From Argyresthia goedartella (lineage: Eukaryota; Arthropoda; Insecta; Lepidoptera; Argyresthiidae), in NCBI GenBank assembly GCA_949825045.1, contig OX463818.1, positions 26,676,906 to 26,740,905 on the forward strand: DNA of 64,000 nt, given 5' to 3'. The position numbers and the translations under genes are program-made. A model generated the notes under the pieces. That model made no database searches, had not been told where the DNA came from, and saw only the letters and a program-made list of their open reading frames with translations. Below are positions 53,441 to 63,037 of the stretch, piece by piece; positions within the stretch are counted from its first letter, which is position 1; the number at the start of each line of letters is the position of its first letter.

Positions 53441-55678
53441 TGTAATGGTACACGAGAGTCGGTACATTTGATACTTCATTCTGCGTGATAGAGGGCTAGC
53501 CCAACGCCGCGCTGTTTTGAATACGAATCGGTTCAGATAACGTTTGGGGGTTTTGCGTAGCTCAGTGGCAAGTTAGCAAAAAAAACAGAGCCGACACGTG
53601 TGATGGTTCCAGGAAGTTTACAGGTCAGGTTTTTTTTGTCGCATTCCTGCGGGATGTGTAGGAATCAGAGCCGAGTTGGCTGCGCGTTGAATAAATTGTG
53701 AATAACTAAATAATGAAAGGTTATTATGGAACGATACGGAGAAAGCTATTATGTTGATTGCAAATATACAATTGCGATTGAGGTATGAGATGGAGGGTCT
53801 GACACGACTAGTTTGAATAGCATTCTAGTGGTCTTTGCTACGCGCGTCTAGCGGTCGGGAAATGCTTAATTAATCGCAACAAGATTTTATTGGTCAGCGA
53901 TCAACAGATTCTGTGTATCGGCAGTACCAAATGATTTGAGTGATAACCTACGGTTGATCATAGTGAATATGCGTACACACAGTTTGTAGAACGGCGGATC
54001 TGCATGGCATGGTTGAAAATAGACCCTGTGTAGTTAGTGATAAGAAGCTTCGCTTGGGCAGAGCGTGTTCGCAAAGGACGCTGGGTTTTTTTTTCTTTCA
54101 GACATGTGGGGCGTATAAATACGAGAGCGTGGGAGGGGAGAGCATTCAGTCTCAGCGTCTAGCTACTGTGACAGTCGTCTTTCACGAGTTCTAAACAGTT
54201 TTGTCTACCGTGTTATGCGTCAGAACTATACGAAATTGTGATTGCGAAGTTTCAGTGGGTTTTCGTGAGTGTCTGAAGCGCCGAGATATACCTCGGTTCC
54301 TAACCTTTATATCAACCAACCCCAAATTCCAAAACTATCCTTGGGTCGTTAGAAAAGAACTTGTAAGTCAATTATCTGAGTCTGAGTCTGGGCTTGGAGC
54401 GACCCTAAATTCCTTTTTCCTTCACCATAGGGTTCCTGGATTGGCTCTTAGGATATTCGCGGGCTAATCCTCTCCTCATTCCTTTCGAGTAGCGAGTTTT
54501 GAAATTTCAACACACACAGTCATTAAACATTCAAGCACATTCAAATCAAACTCAACCATTTTCGAGTGGTGTCGATAATGGACGTGGTATAACACTAGGT
54601 TTTTAGACTAGGTTAGACAGGAGTTTAGTTGCGGCTAAACCTAGGTTGGCAGGGCATAGGGAGACTGTTTGATCGATGAGGTTCCGCGGATGGAAATAAC
54701 AAATTCAGAACAAAGTTAAACCGGTGTCAACACAGATAACATATCCTGTTGATATTTTGACATTTGAGTGTTGTCGGGGACGCGCGAAGAGATCAATTTA
54801 CAGTCTAAAGTTCATTGTTTAGGTCCGGGTAGGTGTTTTGCATTGCCTTGGGTCAGGTTGGATTCAAGTTGCATCTTTAAATTAAATGTAAATTTCGCTG
54901 GAGGTCTAATGTGTAGGCTGAGTCGGTATATATGATTTGGCTCAGCCCAGGACGTGCTGTGGCTAGTGGAATTCATAGTTCGGTATTTATCGAACTATGC
55001 ACTTCGCTATGGTGTGGGTTAGATCTCCTAAAACAATAATGCTTACGTTTCGATGACATCCAGCTCAAATTGCGCAGAGTTGAAGGTTTCAAAACGTTAC
55101 GGACCTTTTGAGGTAACCGCTAGTTCAGAACCCAATTCGGAAAATCAATTCGCAATTGTGTAAACCGGTCTTTTCGGATCGTTATTGCCGTGAACCAAAT
55201 ATATAATTGGAACCACCACAAGCCGCTACTAGCGAGCACATGAAATATCATTGAGTACTCAAGTCGTAAAACTACGACGGATATCTATACGATATCACAA
55301 ACAAATATTATAAACTGTGGTCGACCACTAAAAAAAAAAAAGGTTCCAAGCGCCCATATATACAAAAACCAGATGGTACCATCTCACATAAAATATAACA
55401 ACGATTGATCTGGCGCAATACACCGCTGACTGATGCGAATTACCGGCTTGCGGGCATATATGCTTTCTCTGTCTAACTTGAAACTGTAACTTCCTGAACC
55501 AAACTTCGTTCGACTATTGTACGCCTAACGAACTTCTCTACGAACGAGAAATTCAGACTTATCATTCTTAACTTACAAATCTTACAGCTGAATCGGGTCC
55601 TCTCATTTTGGGATAAATAGAATAGACGATCATAGCTACTGATAGCGGCGGCTCGACCTTAGCCCTGGTGCCGTTACA
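53441..55678 (+). repeat. Gypsy 5' LTR (2238 bp)
   Basis: From TGTAATGGTACACGAG to GGTGCCGTTACA, with inverted ends TGTAA/TTACA. It contains short frames at 54009-54194 and 54201-54467, also present in the 3' LTR. It also has a perfect 9-bp hairpin, CATAGTTCG/CGAACTATG (54974-54999). It differs from the 3' LTR by roughly 15-20 substitutions and an 11-bp indel. Confidence 0.9.
54114..54151 (+). promoter_or_regulatory. Gypsy LTR core promoter
   Basis: TATAAATA (54114-54121) is followed 34 bp later, first T to initiator A, by the arthropod-type initiator TCAGTC (54146-54151). The same pair is in the 3' LTR near 61463 and 61495. If used, R would start at 54148. Confidence 0.6.
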
Positions 55679-55684
55679 GATTTC

Positions 55685-55702
55685 TGGTGCCGAGACCGAA
55701 GG
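55685..55702 (+). promoter_or_regulatory. Candidate Gypsy primer binding site
   Basis: TGGTGCCGAGACCGAAGG begins 6 bp after the LTR, with the TGG expected opposite a tRNA CCA end. I could not match it to a specific tRNA. Confidence 0.6.
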
Positions 55703-55879
55703 ATATCCTAGATAGTCTGATACCTAGATATTCTAAAAGAATCAAGGTCTAACGCGTTACTTTTAAAAATAACATAACGTAGAAACGATTTTAAACAGTT
55801 CAGTTTTGTAAATAAGAAATAAGCAAAAAAAAGGGGCATTGTTTTCAGACGAGCTACGACGGTTTAGTGTTCAGGAATA

Positions 55880-56938
55880 ATGGTCGGCCGGCTTAGAAAA
55901 AACGTTAGTCGGGTAGTACGAGACAATTCACTTTTGCAAACAAGTGAAATGGCGCCAGGACAGGTGACGCAATTGTTATCTGAAATAGTGAATAGATTAG
56001 ACAGTTTGGAAAGGGGTTCTAGCGCAAGCAATACTAGTAGGACTTCGGACAGACAGACTGACAGACAGGAACTAGAGACGTTTGAACAATCGGTATAAAA
56101 ACGTCAATCATGCATTGTGAAAATGACACAGAAGTTGCCGACATTCGATGGGCGGAGTTCGGAAAATCCGATGATTTTCTTAAGAGATTTAAAGGCTTAT
56201 ATTAAAGTCTCGGGAGATAGTTCTAGGGCTTTGATATGGGCAACGGATAGTTTGGTAGGAATTGCAAAAGTTCGAATGAGCATATACAGAGACTCATGGC
56301 GAACCTATTCGGATTTTGAAAAAGATTTCAGAGAGGTATTCTGGGGTGATAATGAACAGGAATTAATTAAGCAAAGATTCCTAACTGCGAAGTTTGATTC
56401 CAAGAAAGGTCAAAGTATGGAAGAATTCTTTGCCTCTCAATTGAATAGCATATATGAGCTTACGATACCGTTTACTGATACGGAGAAAATCAACACGATT
56501 TTCAGACAGTTGCCGCGTGATATTCAGGTAGCGTTTTTTGCTAGAAAGGAACCTATGACTATACGGGATGCGGTCGAGTTCCTTCGGCATTTAGAACGGA
56601 ATGTCGATGGGGAATTAAGTGCGTTGCATGGTTCGGATACAATGGATACGAATAATGTAAGGCGGAATAGCTACATGCGTGGGCAATGTCGAGCTATGCG
56701 GGTAAATACGTTACGTTATAACGCGGTGAGTCGTAGGGATAATTATAACGCAGGAACGAAGGGGCGAAACGAATTTGGGATGCGCGGTCGCGGTTATTTT
56801 CGCGGTAGAGGTAGACAGCCTCAGGCTAGTTTCAAGGCAATAGGGTTCCAAAGGGGCAATGATGTTTCAGATAATACAGAGGCAGGGCAAAGTTCAAGTG
56901 AAAGGAATAATGTGATAAATCAGAATTCAAAAAACTAG
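55880..56938 (+). CDS. Gypsy gag, with an in-frame stop
   Basis: One frame from the Met at 55880 to the stop at 56936-56938, interrupted by TAA at 56096-56098. The N-terminal part (72 residues) is polar, with a DRQTDRQ stretch. The main part from 56123 carries the capsid-like segment (KLPTFDGRSSENPMIFLRDL onward) over about 180 residues. It ends in an Arg/Gly-rich tail (GMRGRGYFRGRGRQ) that may replace the zinc knuckle for RNA binding, since no CCHC is seen. The end overlaps the pol frame at the A AAA AAC heptamer 56929-56935. The TAA is probably a point mutation. Readthrough is possible but unsupported. Confidence 0.8.
56929..56935 (+). promoter_or_regulatory. -1 frameshift slippery heptamer A AAA AAC
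   Basis: In the gag frame the codons are TCA AAA AAC TAG. A -1 slip at this canonical X XXY YYZ site leads directly into the pol frame (AAA CTA GTG GAC). This explains how protease-RT is expressed although pol has no start codon of its own nearby. Confidence 0.75.
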
Positions 56939-58575
56939 TGGACTCGCGCGGGTCGTTCGCGCTCAGATATTTATTACGGTTCGGGTGGACAGCCGATCAA
57001 ATTGAAAAAAAACATAGACTGTATGAGTTGTGTAATTTGGATTCGAACGTGGGTGTGAATGAATTTATTCAATTATTAGCGCATAAAGAGCATGGATATG
57101 CCGTGTGTTTAGATGAAAAATCTAGATCGAATTGTAGAGATCGAAATGACAGACGTTTACATACGATATTCAGAGACGACGATTCGACTGAGTGTGGGCG
57201 CGATTTATGTAGTACATTGACATTACCTGAGATAGATGTGCGTATTGGGAATATTGTTGTAAGGAGTTTGATTGATTCGGGGAGCGAAATCAGTGTAATA
57301 AGTCGGAGAGTGTACGAAGAAGTGTGCAGACAATTGGGAAAACCGACGGAAATACCGATTCCAAGTTTGAGAATCACAGGTGCATTTGGAGTCAGTAAGG
57401 AAAAGGTTGATAAATTAGTAACGTTGCCATTAACAATAGGTGAATGCGTTATCGATACTCCAATGCTAGTATTAACAAGGGTGCCTAAAAATTTAATTTT
57501 GGGGTTTGATTTTATACAACAGACGCGAGCCAGTTTAACGTGTGAGGGTAATAAGAGGCTAATTATACGAAGCGCCGGGCGGATGTGTGAAATACCATTA
57601 GGTATTGGCCCTAATCAGGACTCTTGCTGTTGTACAATGGAAGTACAGAACCAAGATACCAGTAGAAATATGATAGAGGAATATGTGAATAATTCATCAA
57701 TACCTGTTGAACACAAAACAAAGTTATTGCCGGTGTTAAATAAACATGCAGAATTGTTTAGCGATAGGGTAGGTCGGACAAATAAATATATACATGAGAT
57801 AAAAATGAGAGATGAAACGCCTTTCGTAAAACGAAGCTATCCCATACCGTTCGCATATCGCGATAAAGTAACAAAACGTTTGGAAGAAATGGAACTGATA
57901 GGTTTTATTAGCAGGCAATCTACGGATTTCAGCAGTCCATTGACTTGTACATTAAAGAAATCAGGAGAGGTCCGTATTTTGCTAGATGCACGACAATTAA
58001 ACACGGGAATGGTTGGGGAGGTTGAAACCACACCTTTAATGAGTGAGATATTGCAATCCGGGCGCCGGATAAACTACATAGGGGTTATTGATATCAAAGA
58101 TGCGTATTTTTCTATACCATTATCAGACGAATCTAAACTATACACGGGTTTTGTATATCAAGGCAGAAGTTATGTTTACAACGTTTTACCTCAGGGGTTG
58201 AAAACCAGTGTGGGTTCATTTTCGAGGGCGATGGACTTAATTCTAGGGCCAGAGGTTAGGTCATATTGTTTAAATTTTGTTGACGATTTGGCAATTTTAA
58301 CTGAGGGTGACTTCGAACAGCATTTGTCTCAAGTGGACACGGTTCTGAGTAAATTGAAAGACGCGGGCTTCACATGCAAACTAAAAAAAAGCGAGTTTGC
58401 ACAAAAAAAGGTCAAGTTATTGGGGCACATTTTGTCTACACAAGGTTTGCAAATGGACCCGGACAAAATTGAAACACTTAAATTATATCCGTCACCCAGA
58501 ACTGTCAGGCAATTGAGGGCGTTTTTGGGGTTCATAAATTACTTTCGGAGGTTTAAAAAAATTTTGGAATGTTAA
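56938..58575 (+). CDS. Gypsy pol, protease and reverse transcriptase part
   Basis: Reads on in the -1 frame from gag (the first GTG at 56938 is not a real start). The retropepsin motif LIDSGSEISVIS lies at about residue 110, with its flap-side partner LILGFDF at about 185. Reverse transcriptase follows: LLDARQLN (about 347), IDIKDAYFSIPL (about 384), VLPQGLKTS (about 415) and the catalytic NFVDDLAIL (about 445). It ends in LRAFLGFINYFRRFKK, the usual boundary to RNase H. The stop at 58573-58575 comes from a one-base loss in an A7 run (58556-58562). The next frame carries on immediately. Confidence 0.85.
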   Translation: MDSRGSFALRYLLRFGWTADQIEKKHRLYELCNLDSNVGVNEFIQLLAHKEHGYAVCLDEKSRSNCRDRNDRRLHTIFRDDDSTECGRDLCSTLTLPEIDVRIGNIVVRSLIDSGSEISVISRRVYEEVCRQLGKPTEIPIPSLRITGAFGVSKEKVDKLVTLPLTIGECVIDTPMLVLTRVPKNLILGFDFIQQTRASLTCEGNKRLIIRSAGRMCEIPLGIGPNQDSCCCTMEVQNQDTSRNMIEEYVNNSSIPVEHKTKLLPVLNKHAELFSDRVGRTNKYIHEIKMRDETPFVKRSYPIPFAYRDKVTKRLEEMELIGFISRQSTDFSSPLTCTLKKSGEVRILLDARQLNTGMVGEVETTPLMSEILQSGRRINYIGVIDIKDAYFSIPLSDESKLYTGFVYQGRSYVYNVLPQGLKTSVGSFSRAMDLILGPEVRSYCLNFVDDLAILTEGDFEQHLSQVDTVLSKLKDAGFTCKLKKSEFAQKKVKLLGHILSTQGLQMDPDKIETLKLYPSPRTVRQLRAFLGFINYFRRFKKILEC

Positions 58576-60398
58576 CACAGCCCTTGTACAATTTATTACG
58601 GTCTGGAGTCAAGTTCGTTTGGAGTGCGCAGATGCAAAGTGCTTTTGACGAGATAAAAAAACAATTCTCAGAAAGTATAATTTTGAGTCAGCCATTGGCG
58701 GGAAAAACATATTATGTTCAATGTGACGCCAGCGCTATAGGAATTGGGGGCTATGTTTATCAATTAGATGATTCGGGCCAGGAACGAATTATAGGGTTCT
58801 GTTCGCAGGCATTTAAGGGTGCTCAGACGAGATGGGCTATCAGTGAACAAGAAATGTATGCAGTTATATACACTTTAAAGCGATTTGAGATATATTTGCG
58901 GGGAGAAAAAGTTATTATTAGAACTGATCATAAAAGTTTGACGTTCAGTAAGTCGTGGACTTTATTGGGGGCACGCGTAACTAGGTGGGTTATGTTTTTA
59001 GAGCAATTCGATTACGACATAGAATTTGTGCGAGGGACTGATAATCAAATTGCCGACACGCTAAGCAGGCAAATAGCGGGACCTGGAGGTATGATTGACA
59101 GTACAAATGTTCAGCCGGGGATATTCTGGTTTCAGGCATCGAATACCGCAAGGGTTATTTCGAGTTTACGGGACATTGCGAGATTACAAAGCGAAGATGA
59201 GCGGTTAAATCGAATTAGCGGTTGTATCAGACGTAATGTAGTAGATACGGGAACGAGAGGGTTTGAAAATTACAAGCTAGTAGGTGATACGTTATATTTT
59301 CACGTGCCGAAGCGGAACGTACAGTTGCTAGTAATACCGAAATCACTACAGGAGGAACTAATTTTACACATACATGAAGAAATAGGTCACTACTGCAGAT
59401 ATAAAATATTAGCACTGATGAAGGACAGATATTATTTTCTTCATATGAGTAGGGTGATTAGCGCGGTGATAAGAAGTTGTGACATATGTCAAAAGGTCAA
59501 ACCAAGTACTAACAATACCGTTGGTCCTTGTACACCGGTGTTGGCGGAAAAGTTGGGTGAGAAAGTTTTCTCGGACCTTTATGGGCCATTGCCCGTAGGT
59601 AAATTCGGATATCAATATATATATGTGATTCAAGACGTGTACAGTAAAGTAATAAAATTATATCCAATGCGAAAAGCGACAAGTAGGAGCGTGCTCGCTT
59701 GTACAAAGAGATTTCATAGGGAAATACCTATCGAAACTATAATTACGGACTCAGGACCACAGTTCATATCGAAAGTTTGGGAATTTGGACTCAAACAGCT
59801 GGGGATTCGGGTCACTCATACGTCGGTGTATTGTCCAAATTCTAATAGCGTAGAAAGAGTGAATCGCGAGCTAGGTCGACTGATTAGAACTTATTGCGGC
59901 GGAAGTAATCGTAGTTGGGTCGACGTGTTACCGGACATTCAAAATTGCTATAATAATATCGAACACACAAGCACAGGCTTTGCGCCTAGTGAGTTAGCGT
60001 TTGGTAGGCGGGAACCGTTAACTATTGACAAGGAATTAGGCGATGAATGGTTATTAGGCCATAGTGTGCGAGATACGGAACAGGTGCGGAATGTAGCGAT
60101 AGAAAACTCTAAAAGTTCTAGTGAACGACGTAAGCGACAGGCGGACAAACGGCGTAAGTTAGTAGTCTATCGTATAGGTGATTATGTGAAACTTAAGACT
60201 TTTGTGCGTTCAATTAAAGAACATAAAATGATGCGGAAATTTTCATTGTTGTATAAAGGGCCTTATGTTATTTCGGCAGTGGTATATCCTAACGATTATA
60301 CTTTAGTAGATCCGGGTTCAAATGAGATATTGGGTAACTTCAATACTATAAATATAGCCAGGTATTATGTGAGGATGAATAAGGGCGTAGATAAATAA
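58569..60398 (+). CDS. Gypsy pol, RNase H and integrase part
   Basis: RNase H: VQCDASAIGIGGYVYQ (about residue 50), ISEQEMYAVIYTLKRF (about 97) and IRTDHKSLTF (about 117), followed by GTDNQIADTLSR. The integrase zinc domain is HIHEEIGHYCRYKILALMKD through SCDICQ (about 265-310). The core has VFSDLYGPLP (first D), ITDSGPQFISKVW (second D) and NSVERVNRELGRL (E). A basic tail and a C-terminal chromatin-side domain end at 60398. 609 residues counted from an internal Met, which is not a biological start. It is the continuation of the preceding frame after the A7 frameshift, and all catalytic residues look intact. Confidence 0.85.
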   Translation: MLTQPLYNLLRSGVKFVWSAQMQSAFDEIKKQFSESIILSQPLAGKTYYVQCDASAIGIGGYVYQLDDSGQERIIGFCSQAFKGAQTRWAISEQEMYAVIYTLKRFEIYLRGEKVIIRTDHKSLTFSKSWTLLGARVTRWVMFLEQFDYDIEFVRGTDNQIADTLSRQIAGPGGMIDSTNVQPGIFWFQASNTARVISSLRDIARLQSEDERLNRISGCIRRNVVDTGTRGFENYKLVGDTLYFHVPKRNVQLLVIPKSLQEELILHIHEEIGHYCRYKILALMKDRYYFLHMSRVISAVIRSCDICQKVKPSTNNTVGPCTPVLAEKLGEKVFSDLYGPLPVGKFGYQYIYVIQDVYSKVIKLYPMRKATSRSVLACTKRFHREIPIETIITDSGPQFISKVWEFGLKQLGIRVTHTSVYCPNSNSVERVNRELGRLIRTYCGGSNRSWVDVLPDIQNCYNNIEHTSTGFAPSELAFGRREPLTIDKELGDEWLLGHSVRDTEQVRNVAIENSKSSSERRKRQADKRRKLVVYRIGDYVKLKTFVRSIKEHKMMRKFSLLYKGPYVISAVVYPNDYTLVDPGSNEILGNFNTINIARYYVRMNKGVDK

Positions 60399-60789
60399 GA
60401 TAGTGTATAAAAGTTATATAATTAAGCTGTAAGCTGTAAATTTGAGTAACTACTTTGTAGATTTAAGGATCTTGCATGGTTTGGAAACAAAAACAAAAAA
60501 AAAAAACAAAAAAAAACAATTTGTTTATATATAGTAATACGAATTAGGATAAGTTGCGGGTAAGCGAGGTTGTATAGTTAGATAGATAAATAAGATAAGA
60601 CAGGAGAGAGCTCAATCGAGTTGTGTAAATATTATATACATAATTGACAGATTCATCGGTCTGTGTACATGATTTGAGATGTCCGTACATATAGAGTAGA
60701 TATGAACAAAGCATGGGTAGCATAGTGGTAATGAGATCCTTGCGCCATGTTAACTGAGATAAACAGTGTCTCAAGGTCTGGGAGGGGGC
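60399..60789 (+). other. Gypsy 3' untranslated region and polypurine tract
   Basis: Contains A-rich AAAAACAAAAAAAAAA runs (60486-60520). Just before the LTR lies GGGAGGGGGC (60780-60789), a good polypurine tract. No env. Confidence 0.75.
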
Positions 60790-63037
60790 TGTAATGGTAC
60801 ACGAGAGTCGGTACATTTGATACTTCATTCTGCGTGATAGAGGGCTAGCCCAACGCCGCGCTGTTTTGAATACGAATCGGTTCAGATAACGTTTGGGGGT
60901 TTTGCGTAGCTCAGTGGCAAGTTAGCAAAAAAAACAGAGCCGACACGTGTGATGGTTCCAGGAAGTTTACAGGTCAGGTTTTTTTTGTCGCATTCCTGCG
61001 AGATGTGTAGGAATCAGAGCCGAGTTGGCTGCGCGTTGAATAAATTGTGAATAACTAAATAATGAAAGGTTATTATGGAACGATACGGAGAAAGCTATTA
61101 TGTTGATTGCAAATATACAATTGCGATTGAGGTATGAGATGGAGGGTCTGACACGACTAGTTTGAATAGCATTCTAGTGGTCTTTGCTACGCGCGTCTAG
61201 CGGTCGGGAAATGCTTAATTAATCGCAACAAGCTTTTATTGGTCAGCGATCAACAGATTCTGTGTATCGGCAGTACCAAATGATTTGAGTGATAACCTAC
61301 GGTTGATCATAGTGAATATGCGTACACACAGTTTGTAGAACGGCGGATCTGCATGGCATGGTTGAAAATAGACCCTGTGTAGTTAGTGATAAGAAGCTTC
61401 GCTTGGGCAGAGCGTGTTCGCAAAGGACGCTGGGTTTTTTTTTCTTTCAGACATCTGGGGCGTATAAATACGAGAGCGTGGGAGGGGAGAGCATTCAGTC
61501 TCAGCGTCTAGCTACTGTGACAGTCGTCTTTCACGAGTTCTAAACAGTTTTGTCTGCCGTGTTACGCGTCAGAACTATACGAAATTGTGATTGCGAAGTT
61601 TCAGTGGGTTTTCGTGAGTGTCTGAAGCGCCGAGATATACCTCGGTTCCTAACCTTTATATCAACCAACCCCAAATTCCAAAACTATCCTTGGGTCGTTA
61701 GAATAGAACTTGTAAGTCAATTATCTGAGTCTGAGTCTGGGCTTGGAGCGACCCTAAATTCCTTTTTCCTTCACCATAGGGTTCCTGGATTGGCTCTTAG
61801 GATATTCGCGGGCTAATCCTCTCCTCATTCCTTTCGAGTAGCGAGTTTTGAAATTCCCACACACACAGTCATTAAACATTCAAGCACATTCAAATCAAAC
61901 TCAACCATTTTCGAGTGGTGTCGATAATGGACGTGGTATAACACTAGGTTTTTAGACTAGGCTAGACAGGAGTTTAGTTGCGGCTAAACCTAGGTTGGCA
62001 GGGCATAGGGAGACTGTTTGATCGATGAGGTTCCGCGGATGGAAATAACAAATTCAGAACAAAGTTAAACCGGTGTCAACACAGATAACATATCCTGTTG
62101 ATATTTTGACATTTGAGTGTTGTCGGGGACGCGAGAAGAGATCAATTTACAGTCTAAAGTTCATTGTTTAGGTCCGGGTAGGTGTTTTGCATTGCCTTGG
62201 GTCAGGTTGGATTCAAGTTGCATCTTTAAATTAAATGTAAATTTCGCTGGAGGTCTAATGTGTAGGCTGAGTCGGTATATATGATTTGGCTCAGCCCAGG
62301 ACGTGCTGTGGCTAGTGGAATTCATAGTTCGGTATTTATCGAACTATGCACTTCGCTATGGTGTGGGTTAGATCTCCTAAAACAATAATGCTTACGTTTC
62401 GATGACATCCAGCTCAAATTGCGCAGAGTTGAAGGTTTCAAAACGTTACGGACCTTTTGAGGTAACCGCTAGTTCAGAACCCATTTCGGAAAATCAATTC
62501 GCAATTGTGTAAACCGGTCTTTTCGGATCGTTATTGCCGTGAACCAAATATATAATTGGAACCACCACAAGCCGCTACTAGCGAGCACATGAAATAACAT
62601 TGAGTACTCACGTCGTAAAACTACGATATATTTGTTTGTGATATCTATACGATATCACAAACAAATATTATAAACTGTGGTCGACCACTAAAAAAAAAAA
62701 GGTTCCAAGCGCCCATATATACAAAAACCAGATGGTACCATCTCACATAAAATATAACAACGATTGATCTGGCGCAATACACCGCTGACTGATGCGAATT
62801 ACCGGCTCGCGGACATATATGCTTTCTCTGTCTAACTTGAAACTGTAACTTCCTGAACCAAACTTCGTTCGACTATTGTACGCCTAACGAACTTCTCTAC
62901 GAACGAGAAATTCAGACTTATCATTCTTAACTTACAAATCTTACAGCTGAATCGGGTCCTCTCATTTTGGGATAGATAGAATAGACGATCATAGCTACTG
63001 ATAGCGGCGGCTCGACCTTAGCCCTGGGGCCGTTACA
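60790..63037 (+). repeat. Gypsy 3' LTR (2248 bp)
   Basis: Starts TGTAATGGTACACGAG and ends GGGCCGTTACA. Relative to the 5' LTR it keeps the full palindrome ATATTTGTTTGTGATATC-TATAC-GATATCACAAACAAATAT (about 62627-62668), of which the 5' LTR has lost 11 bp on one side. Frames at 61358-61543 and 61550-61816 correspond to those of the 5' LTR. Confidence 0.9.

Larger units (their letters stand above)
53441..63037 (+). mobile_element. Ty3/Gypsy-type LTR retrotransposon (9.6 kb)
   Basis: Complete from LTR to LTR, flanked by a 4-bp target duplication GTAT (53437-53440 and 63038-63041). Order: 5' LTR, primer site, gag, protease-RT, RNase H-integrase, polypurine tract, 3' LTR. There is no env frame. 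The domain order RT-RNase H-integrase is that of Ty3/Gypsy, and the clade is not fixed. The high LTR identity suggests recent insertion, later than the LINE and independent of the BEL. Confidence 0.9.

Noticed and set aside
53568..53620. TAGCTCAGTGG A-box-like word near the start of the Gypsy LTR
   Set aside because: No matching B box at the right spacing. It is present in both LTRs as part of the element.
54201..54467. 88-codon frame in the LTR as a possible accessory gene
   Set aside because: No recognised domain, no ATG at its start, and the substitutions between LTRs are amino-acid changing. Kept only as a low-interest finding.
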